DNA of 64,000 bases from positions 558,001 to 622,000 of the forward strand of contig NZ_CP036271.1 in the NCBI RefSeq assembly GCF_007745175.1. Direction: 5' to 3'. This DNA comes from Caulifigura coniformis. Lineage in GTDB: Bacteria; Planctomycetota; Planctomycetia; Planctomycetales; Planctomycetaceae. The number at the start of each line of letters is the position of its first letter. The first letter of the stretch is position 1. The notes under the pieces were generated by a model that saw nothing but the letters and a program-made list of their open reading frames with translations, had not been told where the DNA came from and did no database searches. The position numbers and the translations under genes are program-made. This document shows, piece after piece, positions 1 through 10,784 of this stretch.

Positions 1-120
1 ACGGTGCTGGCGATGGCGAAGGATCCCGTGGGGTCCAAAGCAAAGGCCGAAAAGGCCCGGGCGTTCGTGGAGAAGCGGCAGCGGGAGACGATGGGGGTGC
101 TGAAGAAGGAGTTGGGCTGA
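1..120 (+). CDS. C-terminal fragment of an unidentified protein
   Basis: An open frame enters from the left edge and stops at TGA 118-120, giving the last 39 residues of a protein. The visible part is charged and helical (KAKAEKARAFVEKRQRETM), the kind of amphipathic C-terminal helix seen at the end of many cytosolic enzymes, including glycosyltransferases. No domain can be recognised from so short a piece, so no function is assigned. Its codon use (G/C in third positions) matches the rest of the window, which supports real coding. Confidence 0.55.
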   Translation, partial: TVLAMAKDPVGSKAKAEKARAFVEKRQRETMGVLKKELG

Positions 121-630
121 GGCCTCAGCGTTCAGACCTCGGACCCTGGTGGCGTCACGGGTTCCTGACCACACGGGCTGGGCCGGTAGTGACGTACTTG
201 GTCGCCCCGTGCCCGGCGTTCGGCGGTGGTTTGGGCGTTTCAGCTGGAATGACCCGCCAATCCGGCAGGACCGGGCGGGTGCCAGCCCCCGTTGACCCCC
301 TTTTGAAGCCGCAATAAACTTCGGCCAGCAGGATGCTTGCGCCAATTTCTGCGCATCGGACGGACTCCGGTCCGGCATGTGCCTTTCACGTGCTGATGAC
401 AGATTTGCAAGCGAGACGTTCCGCAAACGCCCGCGATCCGCGCCGAAATTGCCACCCTCCGATGGCAACGACGCCCACGGTCCCGACGCTGAGCGGCCAG
501 TTTTGCCCCTGAAGTCTTCAATCGACCAGGGATGAAGCAGCGTTTTCCTGCCCGCAGCCCACCAGGTCTGCGGTGTTCGTCTTCGGGTCGAAGACGAACG
601 CGACTCATTTGTTCTGGAGCAGCGGACGAC
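121..630. other. Non-coding stretch before secA
   Basis: About 510 bases separate the upstream fragment from secA. The frames open here have no recognisable product. The one clear structure is a perfect hairpin at 575-599, listed separately. The region probably holds the secA promoter and leader, but I could not pick out a convincing -35/-10 pair. Confidence 0.5.
575..599 (+). promoter_or_regulatory. Perfect hairpin in the secA 5' leader
   Basis: GTTCGTCTTC at 575-584 is exactly complementary to GAAGACGAAC at 590-599, with a 5-base loop. The hairpin ends 31 bases before the secA ATG. No T-run follows, so an intrinsic terminator is unlikely. It could shape secA translation or mRNA stability. 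Any role is inference from position alone. Confidence 0.45.
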
Positions 631-3600
631 ATGGATTTCTTCGACAAGCTCGGCGACTTCTTCAACGCCCTCACCGGGTTTGTCGAGCGCATGATCCGCA
701 AGGTGTTCAAGTCGTCGAACGAGCGCGAAGTGCGCCGGATCGGCTTCATTCGCGAACAGGACGGATCGACCAGGATCGCCCCCGGGTCGACGCTGGACCG
801 GATCAACCAGCTCGAGCCGGAACTGATGAAGCTCAGCGACGCCGAGCTGAGAGAGACGGCGTCAAAGATGCGGAAGAAGCTGGCGGACGGAAAAACCGTC
901 CACGACATCCTGCCGGAAGTCTTCGCCGCCGCCCGCGAATCGGGCCGCCGCTACCTGAAGATGCGTCACTACGACGTGCAGATGGTCGGCGCGTACGTGC
1001 TGAATCAGGGCAAGATCGCCGAAATGATGACGGGCGAAGGCAAGACGCTCGTCGCCACGCTGCCGGTGGCGCTTAACGCCATGGCCGGCCACGTCCACGT
1101 CGTGACCGTGAACGACTATCTCGCCAAGCGCGACATGGAATGGATGGGCCCCCTGTACCTGGGGCTGGGCCTCACGGTCGGCTGCATCCAGTCGTCGATG
1201 CGTCCGAACGACCGCAAGCCGTCGTACGACTGTGACATCACCTACGGCACGAACAACGAATTCGGTTTCGACTACCTCCGCGACAACATGAAGATGCGGA
1301 AGTCGGAGCAGGTGCAGGGCCCGCTCGATTTCGCGATCGTCGACGAAGTCGACAACATCCTGATCGACGAAGCCCGCACGCCGCTGATCATCTCGGGCCC
1401 GGCTTCCGACGACCTCACGAAGTACCCCAAGGCCGACAAGATCGCCCGGCAGCTCATCAAGGGGACCGACTTCGAAGTCAAGGAGAAGGAACACTCCTGT
1501 CACCTGACGGATGCAGGCATCCGGCACGCGGAAGAACTGGCGGGTGTCGAAAGCTTCTACACGGCCGGCAACATGGAGTGGCCGCACCTGCTCGATAACT
1601 CGCTGAAGGCCCACTACCTGTACAAGCGGGACGTGAACTACGTCGTCGAGCGGGTCGAAGACGGCAGCATGGGCATCGTGATCGTCGACGAGCACACGGG
1701 CCGCAAGATGACGGGCCGTCAGTGGAGCGACGGCCTGCACCAGGCGGTCGAGGCGAAGGAAGGAGTGAAGATCAAGGAGGTCACGCAGACCCTCGCGACG
1801 ATCACCCTCCAGAACTACTTCAAGTTGTACAAGAAGCTGTCGGGCATGACCGGAACGGCCATGACCGAGGCGCAGGAGTTCTACAAGATCTACGGTCTGG
1901 ACGTAGTCGCGATTCCGACCAACCGCCCGACGCAACGCATCAACCATGCAGACGTGATCTACCGCTCCGAGCGCGAGAAGTGGAACGCCGTCTGCGACGA
2001 AATCGTGGAAGTGAACAAGACCGGACGGCCGATCCTCGTCGGCACGGTGTCGATCGAGAAGAGCGAGCGGCTGTCGAACATGCTGCAGCGGCGCGGCATC
2101 CAGCACGCGGTGCTGAACGCGAAGCAGCACGAGCGCGAGGCCGAGTTCGTCGCCCAGGCCGGGCGACTGAGCGCGGTGACGATTGCCACGAATATGGCCG
2201 GCCGCGGAACGGACATCATCCTCGGCGGCAACCCGGAGTATCTCGCCTGGGAAGTGCTGAAGACGCAGTACCCGTCGCGCCTGGACGTGCCGAAGTCGGT
2301 CTGGGACCAGATGTCGGACGAGATCGCCCAGCGGGAAGGGATGAAGGTCGAAGGGAAGAAGGTCTCTGATGTCGGCGGACTGCATGTGATCGGCACGGAG
2401 CGTCACGACGCCCGCCGAATCGACCTGCAGCTCCGCGGCCGTTCGGGACGCCAGGGAGATCCCGGTTCGAGCCGGTTCTACCTGTCGCTCGAAGACGACC
2501 TGATGCGGATCTTCATGGGCGAAAAGGTCCAGGCGATGCTCGGCTGGCTGGGCATGCAGGAAGGGGAGGCCATCGAGAGCGGGATGGTCACCAAGCAGAT
2601 CGAGAAGGCGCAGAAGCGGGTCGAAGAACGTCACTTCGAAAGCCGCAAGAGCCTGCTGGAATATGACGAGGTCATGGACTTCCAGCGGAAGGAAGTCTAC
2701 GGGTTCCGCCAGCGCGTGCTCGATGGCACCAACTGCCGCGACCTGATCCTCGACATGATCGACAAGCAGCTCGATCGCACGACGAAGCGTCCGGACGACA
2801 ACACCGTGCTGTCGATCATGGAAGAATCGCAGATCGACCGGTTCCGCCATTTCGTTCACCCGCTGTATCGCAACGACATTGCGGCCGGGTGGGCGCGGAT
2901 GGCGCTGAAGATCGAGGTCGAGCCGCAGCGTCTCGCGGACATGGACCTCGAGCAGATGAAGGACTTCCTCAGCGATGAGGCGATGCGGCAGCTGGAAGGG
3001 CTGATCCGCGAGCAGATCGACGAGAACCTGCCGCCGGAGGTGGAGCGTCGGGACTGGAACTGGCAGTCGCTGGCGGGCTGGGCCAACCGCACGCTCGGCA
3101 TGAACACCAACGACCGGGACCTGAAGAAGATCAGCACGCCTCCGGGCGAAGGGGACGACATCGACCGCGAGGCGCTCGAACGGCTGATGTTCGAAGGGGC
3201 GAAGGCGTCGATCGAGCGGACCGACTGGCAGCCGCTGGAATTCATCACGTCGCCCGACTTCGCGCAGCGCCAGATGTCCGGATGGCTGGGGCAGCAGTTC
3301 GCCCTGCAGATCACGCCGGAAGAACTCGGCAGCTTCGACGAGCCCGAGAAGACGCTGACATCATTGAAGAAGACGGTTCGTGAGCGTTATCGCGAACAGG
3401 AGATCCGCTTCCCGGTCGCCATCGGCCTGACGCGCTACATCCGCCCGCAGGGAGAGAGCGACCGCGAAGGATTGATCGGCTGGGCGAGCCAGCGGTTCCG
3501 TTCGCGGCTCGATCCGGCCCGCCTGGAGAACGTCACGACCCTCCGGCAGGTCGAAGACGAACTGCTGCAGATGAGCCGGGCGTACTACCCGTCCGAAGAA

Positions 3601-4281
3601 GCGTTCCGGAAGTTCGACCAGGAACTCGACCGGGCGGTTGAAAGCGTCAATGGTCACCCGACGGGAGATCCGCAGAAGTTCACGCAACTGGCGCAGTTCA
3701 GCAATCAGACGCTCAGCCTCGACCTGCAGCCGCAGTCACTGGCGACGCTTCCGAAGTCGGAAGTGAAGGTCGCCGCCTACCAGGCGCTGGAGCGTCGGTA
3801 CCGTCCGGAGTTCGCCGAGGCGGAGCGGGCGATCCTCCTGAGCATTCTCGACACGGCCTGGAAGGAACACCTGCTCGGGATGGACCAGCTGCGATCGTCG
3901 ATCGGGCTGGAGGGATATGCCGGCAAGGATCCGAAGGTCGAGTACAAGCGGCTCGGCATGCGGATGTTCGAGCAGATGTGGGAACATGTCCGCGAACTCG
4001 TGACGTTCAACGTCTTCCGTGTCGATACGGAAAGCTCGGTCGACTACCTCGAGTCGCTGTGGGAGATCTCTTCGACGACTCACGCCGAGGCACAGTCGAT
4101 CAGCGAAGAGTTCGCCGGTCAACCGGCTCCATCGCACGACGGCGGCAACGACTTCGCGCCCGGACAGGAGATCAAGGCAGTGGAGCCGATCCGGAACTTC
4201 GATGAGAAAGTCGGCCGGAACGACCTCTGCCCGTGCGGCAGCGGGAAGAAGTACAAGAAGTGCCACGGCCAGAACGGGTAG
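631..4281 (+). CDS. secA: Preprotein translocase ATPase SecA (long form)
   Basis: SecA is the ATPase motor that pushes unfolded preproteins through SecYEG. The 1216-residue product has Walker A GEGKT at about residues 135-139, the [19 protein letters not shown] block near 237, the NRPTQRI and NMAGRGTDI helicase-II motifs, the [16 protein letters not shown] block, the scaffold motif [20 protein letters not shown], and a C-terminal SEC-C zinc motif ([13 protein letters not shown]). The start at 631 ([11 protein letters not shown]) is chosen because residues encoded upstream from 532 look random. The protein is about 300 residues longer than E. coli SecA (901). Most of the extra length lies between roughly residues 770 and 1050, before the scaffold motif, where the helical wing region sits. 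A stem-loop and T-run follow the stop codon. Confidence 0.97.
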   Translation: MDFFDKLGDFFNALTGFVERMIRKVFKSSNEREVRRIGFIREQDGSTRIAPGSTLDRINQLEPELMKLSDAELRETASKMRKKLADGKTVHDILPEVFAAARESGRRYLKMRHYDVQMVGAYVLNQGKIAEMMTGEGKTLVATLPVALNAMAGHVHVVTVNDYLAKRDMEWMGPLYLGLGLTVGCIQSSMRPNDRKPSYDCDITYGTNNEFGFDYLRDNMKMRKSEQVQGPLDFAIVDEVDNILIDEARTPLIISGPASDDLTKYPKADKIARQLIKGTDFEVKEKEHSCHLTDAGIRHAEELAGVESFYTAGNMEWPHLLDNSLKAHYLYKRDVNYVVERVEDGSMGIVIVDEHTGRKMTGRQWSDGLHQAVEAKEGVKIKEVTQTLATITLQNYFKLYKKLSGMTGTAMTEAQEFYKIYGLDVVAIPTNRPTQRINHADVIYRSEREKWNAVCDEIVEVNKTGRPILVGTVSIEKSERLSNMLQRRGIQHAVLNAKQHEREAEFVAQAGRLSAVTIATNMAGRGTDIILGGNPEYLAWEVLKTQYPSRLDVPKSVWDQMSDEIAQREGMKVEGKKVSDVGGLHVIGTERHDARRIDLQLRGRSGRQGDPGSSRFYLSLEDDLMRIFMGEKVQAMLGWLGMQEGEAIESGMVTKQIEKAQKRVEERHFESRKSLLEYDEVMDFQRKEVYGFRQRVLDGTNCRDLILDMIDKQLDRTTKRPDDNTVLSIMEESQIDRFRHFVHPLYRNDIAAGWARMALKIEVEPQRLADMDLEQMKDFLSDEAMRQLEGLIREQIDENLPPEVERRDWNWQSLAGWANRTLGMNTNDRDLKKISTPPGEGDDIDREALERLMFEGAKASIERTDWQPLEFITSPDFAQRQMSGWLGQQFALQITPEELGSFDEPEKTLTSLKKTVRERYREQEIRFPVAIGLTRYIRPQGESDREGLIGWASQRFRSRLDPARLENVTTLRQVEDELLQMSRAYYPSEEAFRKFDQELDRAVESVNGHPTGDPQKFTQLAQFSNQTLSLDLQPQSLATLPKSEVKVAAYQALERRYRPEFAEAERAILLSILDTAWKEHLLGMDQLRSSIGLEGYAGKDPKVEYKRLGMRMFEQMWEHVRELVTFNVFRVDTESSVDYLESLWEISSTTHAEAQSISEEFAGQPAPSHDGGNDFAPGQEIKAVEPIRNFDEKVGRNDLCPCGSGKKYKKCHGQNG

Positions 4282-4297
4282 GAGAGGCGATCGCTTC

Positions 4298-5206
4298 TCA
4301 ACCGCTCGTCGCTGGAAATGAGTTCAAGCCCGAGGGGACTCCCCGCGGGCTTTTTGCTTCCGGGCTCACGGCGGCCGGGGCGGGTATGGCCAGGGCGGGC
4401 GTCGGGCCGATCGGGAACCGGGCGAGGAAATCGGCGATCTCGGCCCCGAGCCGGGCGACCTGTGCCCCGTCGGCAATCCGGTGGTCGTACGTCAATGTGA
4501 GCCAGGCCGCGAGGCCCGGCCGGACGATGTCGCCGTCGACGACGGGCTGGCGGTCCACTGTTCCGAGCGAGAAGGTGAGTGACCGCGGCGCCAGCGGCGT
4601 CGTGATCATCGCGCCCCACTTCCCGACGCTCGAGAACCCGACGGTTCCGAAGATCTCCCGCGCCTTCGTCGGAAACGGCGCGCAGCGGAAGGTGTAGTGC
4701 AGCCAGCGGAGAACCGTTGGCAGGCCCGTGTAGGGATGCTGCGCGGCCTTGGACCCGCTGTCGCAGGCGGTGCGGGTGGCTGTCAACTGGGCGCTGATCT
4801 CGTCCAGGCTCAGAGCGGCCGCGTTTCTGAGGCAGGAGAAGCCGACGTAGGGAGCTCCGTCTGCGTTCCGGCATTCGACCGTGTAACAGATGTCGACATT
4901 CCTGTAGCGGACGATGCGTCTTGGGAACGGCGTCAGGTAGGCGTTCAACCACGGGTGCTGGGGGAGCACCTGCCCGATGGCGTGCATCACGCACGCGGAG
5001 AAGGAAGGGGCCGGCAGGCCGCGCTGGCGGCATTCGTCCCGCCGCGCCTGGACGGCGTCAAAACGGACGAGAAACATCTGGTGGTTCAGGAAGAACCGTC
5101 GCGACAGCCGCATCCCGTCCCAGATCAGCCGGCGCTGTTCCGTGAGGGGGTGGACGCTGTCTCCCTCCACCGACGCCTGGTGAACGCTCGGTGATTCACT
5201 CGTCAT
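4298..5206 (-). CDS. 2-oxoacid dehydrogenase-type acyltransferase catalytic domain protein
   Basis: The 302-residue product matches only the catalytic domain of dihydrolipoyl acyltransferases (E2) and the chloramphenicol acetyltransferase fold. The active-site motif DHRIADG is at about 241-247, and LTLTYDHRIADGAQVARL is typical of E2 C-termini. No lipoyl domain or peripheral-subunit-binding domain is present, and no E1 or E3 gene is near. Free-standing members transfer acyl groups from CoA, but the substrate cannot be told from sequence. The start at 5206 (MTSESPSVHQ) is chosen over a longer frame reaching 5329 whose extra residues look non-coding; no clear ribosome binding site supports either. 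The C-terminal tail runs through the secA terminator. Confidence 0.75.
   Translation of the reverse strand: MTSESPSVHQASVEGDSVHPLTEQRRLIWDGMRLSRRFFLNHQMFLVRFDAVQARRDECRQRGLPAPSFSACVMHAIGQVLPQHPWLNAYLTPFPRRIVRYRNVDICYTVECRNADGAPYVGFSCLRNAAALSLDEISAQLTATRTACDSGSKAAQHPYTGLPTVLRWLHYTFRCAPFPTKAREIFGTVGFSSVGKWGAMITTPLAPRSLTFSLGTVDRQPVVDGDIVRPGLAAWLTLTYDHRIADGAQVARLGAEIADFLARFPIGPTPALAIPAPAAVSPEAKSPRGVPSGLNSFPATSG
4326..4355 (+). terminator. Intrinsic terminator after secA
   Basis: AAGCCCG at 4326-4332 pairs with CGGGCTT at 4346-4352, with an inner GGGG/CCCC pairing, and a T-run follows (TTTTT from 4351). It lies 45 bases after the secA stop. It sits inside the 3' end of the convergent acyltransferase gene, so it is also translated in that gene. 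Confidence 0.75.
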
Positions 5207-5636
5207 GGGAGGGGGCTTGCTCGAAAGACCATCAGGCACGGGACCAGACAATCCGGACCATGAACAATACATCACAATGGATCGCCGCGACCATCGAGGA
5301 TTGCGGTCATTGCAGGATGGCCCGGTCATTCGGGCAATTCGGTCGAATGTTTCGCCGACTGCAACAACGCCCGTCGCATGTTTTCAGCGGCGGCGGCAGA
5401 CATTTCACGATCATCGTTCGAGCCGGGGTTCTACCTGCGGCTGGCCGCGATGGTGTTGGCCCGGGCTGGCTCGGCGGTTCTGTGGTGTCTGGATGAGACG
5501 GTCGAGGGACGGTCTGTCGACGAGCTGGAGTCATCGGCATGGTGAACGGGCGGGAGTGTGACCGGGACGACAGTTCTGTGCTACAAAGCGGACGAGCGCC
5601 CATTCGTCGAACCGCCGTCAACGATCGCCCGACCTG
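5207..5636. other. Non-coding stretch between divergent genes
   Basis: About 430 bases lie between the start of the minus-strand acyltransferase and the start of the GH57 gene. It should contain promoters for both directions. A short frame from ATG 5260 (MNNTSQWIAATIEDCGHC) has no ribosome binding site and soon turns into Gly/Arg-rich sequence, so I do not call it. Confidence 0.4.
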
Positions 5637-7826
5637 ATGCAACCTGTCTCACTGGCTCTGTTCTGGCACCAGCATCAGCCCTACTACCCGGACGACATCT
5701 CCGGTGAAACCCTGATGCCCTGGGTCCGGATGCACGGGACCAAGGACTACATCGGCATGGCGATGCATATCGCCGAGGTGCCGGAGTTCCGGTGCACGAT
5801 CAACCTCGTGCCGAGCCTGCTGGTCCAGATCCAGCGGTATGTCGACGGCAAGAGCGATCGCCACCTCGACGTTTCCCGCATGCCGGTCGACGGACTCTCG
5901 GAGCTCGACTCGCACTATCTGCTGGATCATTTCTTCATGGCCTATGTGGACGGCATGATCCGTCCGCACCAGCGCTACTACGAGCTTTATCTGAAGCGCG
6001 GGCTGGGCCGGGAATCGGCGGCGTCCGTCCGGGATCGGTATTCGCAGCAGGATCTCCGCGACCTGCAGGTCTGGAGCAACCTGACGTGGTTTCACGAGCT
6101 GCTGTTCGAGCGTGATGCAGACCTGCGCGCGTTCCGTCAGAAGGGGCAGGGCTGGTCTGAGAACGAAAAGAACTGGCTGCTGGACAGGCAGCGCGAAGTG
6201 CTCGCAGAGATTGTCCCGCTGCACCGCAGGCTGTCCGAGAACGGGCAGGTCGAGCTGACGACGACTCCGTTCTACCACCCGATCATGCCGCTGCTCTGGG
6301 ACAAGCGCAGCGCGCGGCAGGCGATGCCGGCCTGTGAACTCCCTCGGTACACCGATTCCTACAAGGAAGACGTCCACGAGCATCTCAGGAGGGCGGTGAA
6401 GCTCCACACCGAGTGCTTTGGAAAGCCCCCGAAAGGGATGTGGCCGTCGGAAGGCTCGGTTTCCCAGGACATCATCGCCGCGATCGCCGACGCGGGCATC
6501 GAATGGATCGCGACCGACGAAGAGATCCTGATGCAGTCGACGGACAACTTCGTCTCGCGCGACGGCCAGGGGCTGGTCACCCGCCCTGAAATGCTGTTCC
6601 GCCCGTGGCGGGTCGAGCAGGACGGCAAGCAGCTGCAGATCGTTTTCCGCGACCACGGATTGAGCGACCTGATCGGCTTCCACTACCAGCGGAATGATCC
6701 CGTGTGGGCGGCAGACGACATGCTGGGGAAGGTCGCGTCGATCGGCCGCGGCGTTGCCGGACGGATGGGGGACAGGCCGGCAATCGTGCCGGTGATCCTC
6801 GACGGCGAGAACTGCTGGGAGTTCTATCCGGATGGGGGAGTCCGCTTCCTCCGGCACCTGTACCAGCAGGCGGCCGTCCATCCGCAGGTGAAGCCGATGA
6901 CGATCGGCGAGCATGTCGAGAAGTACCCGGCCACTGACCGGATCGGAAAGCTGTTCGCCGGAAGCTGGATCTCCCACAACTTCGCAATCTGGATCGGGCA
7001 CGAGGAAGACCGCGCCGGGTGGGACCTGCTCCACCCCACGCGCGAGTTCCTGAAGAAGGCCACCGAGGAAAAGCGGGCATCGGCCGAGATCCTCGAGAAG
7101 GCCTGGAAAGAGCTGTACATCGCCGAAGGGAGCGACTGGTACTGGTGGTTCGGGGGAGAATTCTCGTCCGCGCAGGACGCGCTGTTTGATCTGCTGTTCC
7201 GCCGTCATCTCCAGAATGTCTACGCGCTGCTCGGCGAATCGCCTCCCGGCGCTCTGATGCGTCCCATCAAGCGGGTCGCGCAGCGGATCATCCATACGCA
7301 GCCGAAGAGTTTTCTGCGGGTGAAGGTCGATGGCCGGCAGTCGTTCTTCGAATGGCTGAACTCAGGCAGCTATCGCGCGGGCCAGGAACGCGGGACGATG
7401 GCCCAGGTGACGGAAGGGCTCGTCCGGCAGGTGCAGTTTGGCTTCGATCGCGAACGGTTGCTCGTCCGCATTGATACGACCCACGCCGCGCGGGAAGACC
7501 TGGCGGGCGTCGATGAGATCCGGCTGCGGTTCCTCGAGCCGGAGAACGTCGAAGTGCGGATCTCGCATCCCTCGACCGCCACTCCGCAGGTGCGCGTGCA
7601 GCGGGACGGCCAGCGCGTGGCCCGCTCAAAAGCCGCCGCGGCCGCTCACGAGATTTTCGAATGCGGGATCCCGCTGTCCGAACTGGCAATCACGCCGGGC
7701 AGCCCCTGCCACTGGTCGATGGAACTGTTCAGCCAGAAGCAAAGCCGGGAGCGGATTCCTTCGGAAGGGGCGTTCGAGCTGCTGGTTCCAGCGCCGGACT
7801 TCGAGCAGCGCGTCTGGCAGGCGTAA
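5637..7826 (+). CDS. Glycoside hydrolase family 57 protein (amylase/amylopullulanase type)
   Basis: The 729-residue protein starts with the GH57 signature [12 protein letters not shown], in which the HxHQPY motif lies in the catalytic barrel. GMWPSEGSV places the likely catalytic nucleophile at Glu272. The motif [11 protein letters not shown] places the likely acid/base at Asp389, by analogy with the family's DGE motif. WHQHQP plus these two motifs fit alpha-glucan-active GH57 enzymes. The last 170 residues resemble the beta-rich C-terminal domain seen in amylopullulanases. No signal peptide is visible, so it probably acts in the cytoplasm on glycogen or maltodextrin. No glycogen genes are next to it. 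It ends just before a strong hairpin. Confidence 0.88.
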   Translation: MQPVSLALFWHQHQPYYPDDISGETLMPWVRMHGTKDYIGMAMHIAEVPEFRCTINLVPSLLVQIQRYVDGKSDRHLDVSRMPVDGLSELDSHYLLDHFFMAYVDGMIRPHQRYYELYLKRGLGRESAASVRDRYSQQDLRDLQVWSNLTWFHELLFERDADLRAFRQKGQGWSENEKNWLLDRQREVLAEIVPLHRRLSENGQVELTTTPFYHPIMPLLWDKRSARQAMPACELPRYTDSYKEDVHEHLRRAVKLHTECFGKPPKGMWPSEGSVSQDIIAAIADAGIEWIATDEEILMQSTDNFVSRDGQGLVTRPEMLFRPWRVEQDGKQLQIVFRDHGLSDLIGFHYQRNDPVWAADDMLGKVASIGRGVAGRMGDRPAIVPVILDGENCWEFYPDGGVRFLRHLYQQAAVHPQVKPMTIGEHVEKYPATDRIGKLFAGSWISHNFAIWIGHEEDRAGWDLLHPTREFLKKATEEKRASAEILEKAWKELYIAEGSDWYWWFGGEFSSAQDALFDLLFRRHLQNVYALLGESPPGALMRPIKRVAQRIIHTQPKSFLRVKVDGRQSFFEWLNSGSYRAGQERGTMAQVTEGLVRQVQFGFDRERLLVRIDTTHAAREDLAGVDEIRLRFLEPENVEVRISHPSTATPQVRVQRDGQRVARSKAAAAAHEIFECGIPLSELAITPGSPCHWSMELFSQKQSRERIPSEGAFELLVPAPDFEQRVWQA

Positions 7827-7831
7827 CCACA

Positions 7832-7866
7832 AAGCACCCCGGCTGCTTTGAGCAGCCGGGGTGCTT
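7832..7866. terminator. Perfect 16-bp hairpin between convergent genes
   Basis: AAGCACCCCGGCTGCT at 7832-7847 is exactly complementary to AGCAGCCGGGGTGCTT at 7851-7866, with a 3-base loop. It lies between the stop codons of the GH57 gene and the convergent glycosyltransferase gene, so it is likely a bidirectional terminator. There is no long T-run on either side. Confidence 0.7.
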
Positions 7867-7877
7867 GAGCAAAGGCG

Positions 7878-9590
7878 TCACCGCTGACTCGCCGCCCGTT
7901 CCCATTCGGCCACGTCGCTCTCGCTCAGCCGATACACATCAATCGAATGCCCCAGCCGCGCCACTGGTTCGAAGAACTGGAAGTAGCTGAACTCGTGGAT
8001 GTTCACGGCTCTCGATCCCCCTTTGCCATCCAGGATCACATGCGGCCGGCCCATCACGAAATTGACGCTGATGGCATACACGCCCGGCTGCGGGCGTGAG
8101 GGGGGCTCATGGAACTTGATCCCGAAAAACGCAGGATCGGCCGTTCCGAAGTAGGCCAGGCCGATGTCGTCGATCTTCTCACGCCGGATGTAGTCGGCGA
8201 GGGTTTTCAGGTCCTGTCCCCAGTCGAGATTCGAATCGACGAGGTGGTAGCGCCCGCCATCGGGGCCGCCGGCAATCAGGTTGAACGACGCCAGTTCATA
8301 GGGATGACTCCACAGGCCGGCGAGAGAGGCGAAGGCGCAACCGAGGCCCGCGATCTTGAGCCAGCGGACCGGCACGGACACGAGGGCGGCCGCGGCCAGC
8401 GTCATCAGGGCGAGCGACGGCAGGACATAACGCACGCCGAGCTGCATCCCTTCGCTGGAGGCAAGAGTGATGAGCGCGGCCGCCGGGCCGACGAGAAAGA
8501 CGGCGCGGCGCAGCTCGAGTCGCCGCAGGACGATGGCAATCAGGGCGATGAGGAACAGCGCCAGTGTCCCCAGGGGAGTCTTGTAGAGGATCGCTTTCAG
8601 GTAGTAGTCGGGGAAACCGGTGACGTTCCAGACTCCATCGAGGTAGACCGGGTGCTGCTGTTCCATCACCAGCCGCTGCTCATCAAGGCCAGTGAGCCAC
8701 GCCGCGGGAAGGGGAACTGGGAGTCCGCTCAACGGTTGGAAGACGTTCTGAATCGTCTTCAGTGACTGGCTGCGGAGGGCATACGACGACAGCGGCCGAA
8801 ACGAGCCTTCGAACAGGTAAGCCGTGTTAAGGACGAGCAGGCTCAGGGCGATTCCGGCGAGGAGGCGAGTCGCGACGGTGCGAGGAGCCTGCGGTGGACT
8901 GTCCTGACGTGGAGCGAACCACCAGCAGGCGAGCGACAACGGGTAGAGGAGAATGCAGGTGTACTTCATCGCCTGCGCAAGTCCCAGGAGCGAGCCCCAG
9001 CCGAGCGCGCGGCCCCATGTCGGCGACGCCGCGAATCGTTCCAGCGGCCACAGGACGGCAATGAAAGCCAGCGCCGCGCCCATGTCGGTCGTGACCAGCG
9101 AGCCATGCGCGATGGTAGTGGGAGACAGGCCCCACGTGATCGCCGCCACCGTGCCCGCGGCGGCGCCGAACAGCAACCCGGCCCAGCGCGCGATCAGCAG
9201 CGTCGTCACGGCGGAAAGGGCGACCATCATCAACCGGCCGTAGAAATACAGCGACTGAAATCGCTCGCGGTTCGCAGCCACGAACCGGTCGCCGTACTCG
9301 CCGGGCGGGATCGGCTTTTCCGGAACGGGCGTGCCATCGAGGAAGGCGACCGGCAGGCCGGCCCACATCCGGACGAGCGGAGGATTCAGCGGCTCCCAGT
9401 CGAACCGTGCCGTCCGCCAGTGCATGGCGCCGATCGGCAGGTGCCAGTATTCATCATGCGTCACGCTGGCTGTGGCGGCGAAATGGATCGAGAACGCCAC
9501 CTGCAGCGCAATGACCAGCCAAGTCGCAGCCTTCCAGCGACGCTCGGTCATCACTCCGCCACTTGGTGGCGCACTCACCGTCGAACTCAT
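7878..9590 (-). CDS. GT39/PMT-like membrane glycosyltransferase
   Basis: The 570-residue integral membrane protein has about ten hydrophobic segments. Near the N-terminus, after the first membrane span, it has THDEYWHLPIGAMHW, matching the acidic first-loop motif of protein O-mannosyltransferase and ArnT-like enzymes. Later it has NPPLVRMWAGLP, where the NPPL motif is typical of the same superfamily. Such enzymes use polyprenyl-phosphate sugars to glycosylate proteins or lipids outside the membrane. The C-terminal part (NLDWGQDLKTLADYIRRE) also resembles planctomycete relatives. The gene's ATG overlaps the stop of the upstream Kelch gene (ATGA), so the two are probably co-translated. Confidence 0.75.
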   Translation of the reverse strand: MSSTVSAPPSGGVMTERRWKAATWLVIALQVAFSIHFAATASVTHDEYWHLPIGAMHWRTARFDWEPLNPPLVRMWAGLPVAFLDGTPVPEKPIPPGEYGDRFVAANRERFQSLYFYGRLMMVALSAVTTLLIARWAGLLFGAAAGTVAAITWGLSPTTIAHGSLVTTDMGAALAFIAVLWPLERFAASPTWGRALGWGSLLGLAQAMKYTCILLYPLSLACWWFAPRQDSPPQAPRTVATRLLAGIALSLLVLNTAYLFEGSFRPLSSYALRSQSLKTIQNVFQPLSGLPVPLPAAWLTGLDEQRLVMEQQHPVYLDGVWNVTGFPDYYLKAILYKTPLGTLALFLIALIAIVLRRLELRRAVFLVGPAAALITLASSEGMQLGVRYVLPSLALMTLAAAALVSVPVRWLKIAGLGCAFASLAGLWSHPYELASFNLIAGGPDGGRYHLVDSNLDWGQDLKTLADYIRREKIDDIGLAYFGTADPAFFGIKFHEPPSRPQPGVYAISVNFVMGRPHVILDGKGGSRAVNIHEFSYFQFFEPVARLGHSIDVYRLSESDVAEWERAASQR

Positions 9591-10618
9591 TCTCCCGTCC
9601 AGTCCGCGGGAAGCTCGAGCGACCAGACCTCATTCGACAGCGGCCGGGCGTGGCCGCCCGCGACCCAGATTCGGTCCTTGTAGACGTAGGCCGAATGCTC
9701 GTGCCGCTCTTTCCAGACAACGTCCGACTTGAGCTGCTTCCATTCCTTACCGTCCTTCGAGTACCAGACGTCGCCCCAGTTCTGCTCGGGTACTTTCGAC
9801 CAGCCGCCGAGGACCCACAGGTGGTCGCGGTACACGACCGTCGAAAACCAGATCCGCGGATGCCACGGCGCTTTCGACGTCACCTGCGTCCAGTCCTTGC
9901 CGTCCTCGGTGCACCAGACGTCGCTGACGGCGTCGTACTCGGGGAGGTAATTCCCACCGCCGATCACCCACAGCTTGCCGTCGTGAACGACCGCGCCGTG
10001 ATACGACCGCGGCGACCACGGGGCATGCTCGGTTTCACAGGTCCAGGTCTTGCCGTCGGCCGACGACCAGACATCGTTCCGGCGGTCAGCCAGCGTGCTG
10101 AAGAAGTTCTCTTTCTGGCCGCCGAGGATCCAGATCCTGTCTTTGAAGACGGCCGCGCCCGCGCCGAAGCGCGGATCCCAGCAGGTCGTCGTCTCCACCT
10201 TCTCCCAGGCCGCGCCGTCCTTCGATGTCCAGATCTCGTTCGTCGCCTTCGCTCCGGGGAGCCGGCCGTTGTACCAGCCCCCCATGAACCAGACCTGATC
10301 CTTGAAGACGACGGTCATCGGCAGATCGGCCGAAGTCCAGCCGGCCTGATCGGTGAGGCGGGTCCAGTCTTTCCCGTCCGTCGAGCGCCACACATCGCGT
10401 GGATAGGGCTTCAGTGAATCGAACCAGCCTCCCATCAGGAGCATCGAGTCTTTGAAGACCACTTCGCCGGACGAATCTCGGGCCTGCCAGGGGGCGGCCG
10501 GAGTGGCTTTCACCCAGTTGAAGGTCGGCTCGTCAGCCTGCAGGAGGGACGCGGCCGAGAGCAGCGGGACCATCAGAAACAGGCCGACAGATAGGCAGCG
10601 ATTCGCGAAACAGGACAT
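9587..10618 (-). CDS. Secreted Kelch-repeat beta-propeller protein
   Basis: The 343-residue product begins with a signal peptide (LFLMVPLLSAASLLQADE, residues 13-30). It then has about six repeats of roughly 50 residues. Each contains a Gly-Gly pair after a hydrophobic strand (LLMGGW, WFMGGW, WILGGQ, LWVIGGG, LWVLGGW, IWVAGGH) and a following W..DG.DW pattern. This is the Kelch layout, which folds as a beta-propeller used for binding. The ligand is unknown. The stop codon overlaps the start of the GT39-like gene by four bases (ATGA), so the propeller and the glycosyltransferase are likely made together. Confidence 0.8.
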   Translation of the reverse strand: MSCFANRCLSVGLFLMVPLLSAASLLQADEPTFNWVKATPAAPWQARDSSGEVVFKDSMLLMGGWFDSLKPYPRDVWRSTDGKDWTRLTDQAGWTSADLPMTVVFKDQVWFMGGWYNGRLPGAKATNEIWTSKDGAAWEKVETTTCWDPRFGAGAAVFKDRIWILGGQKENFFSTLADRRNDVWSSADGKTWTCETEHAPWSPRSYHGAVVHDGKLWVIGGGNYLPEYDAVSDVWCTEDGKDWTQVTSKAPWHPRIWFSTVVYRDHLWVLGGWSKVPEQNWGDVWYSKDGKEWKQLKSDVVWKERHEHSAYVYKDRIWVAGGHARPLSNEVWSLELPADWTGE

Positions 10619-10784
10619 CGAATTCCATGCGGATCAGAGGCGGGGAGTTGGCGGCGCTACAGCCGGCATTCTCGGCAAACTCGCCGCGAGATCGCCAGTT
10701 TCGGCAGGCCGCAAAGTTTCTCAATTCAGCGAACGGGAAAGGAGCACCGAGAGGAATTGAAGAATTCTTCTACCGAGGCCCCTC

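Noticed and set aside
862..2859. 665-codon antisense frame inside secA
   Set aside because: High third-position G/C leaves antisense frames open; the product has no signature and the plus strand is clearly secA.
9587..9590. Frameshift in the Kelch/glycosyltransferase pair
   Set aside because: The ATGA overlap is a normal coupled start, and both products are complete.
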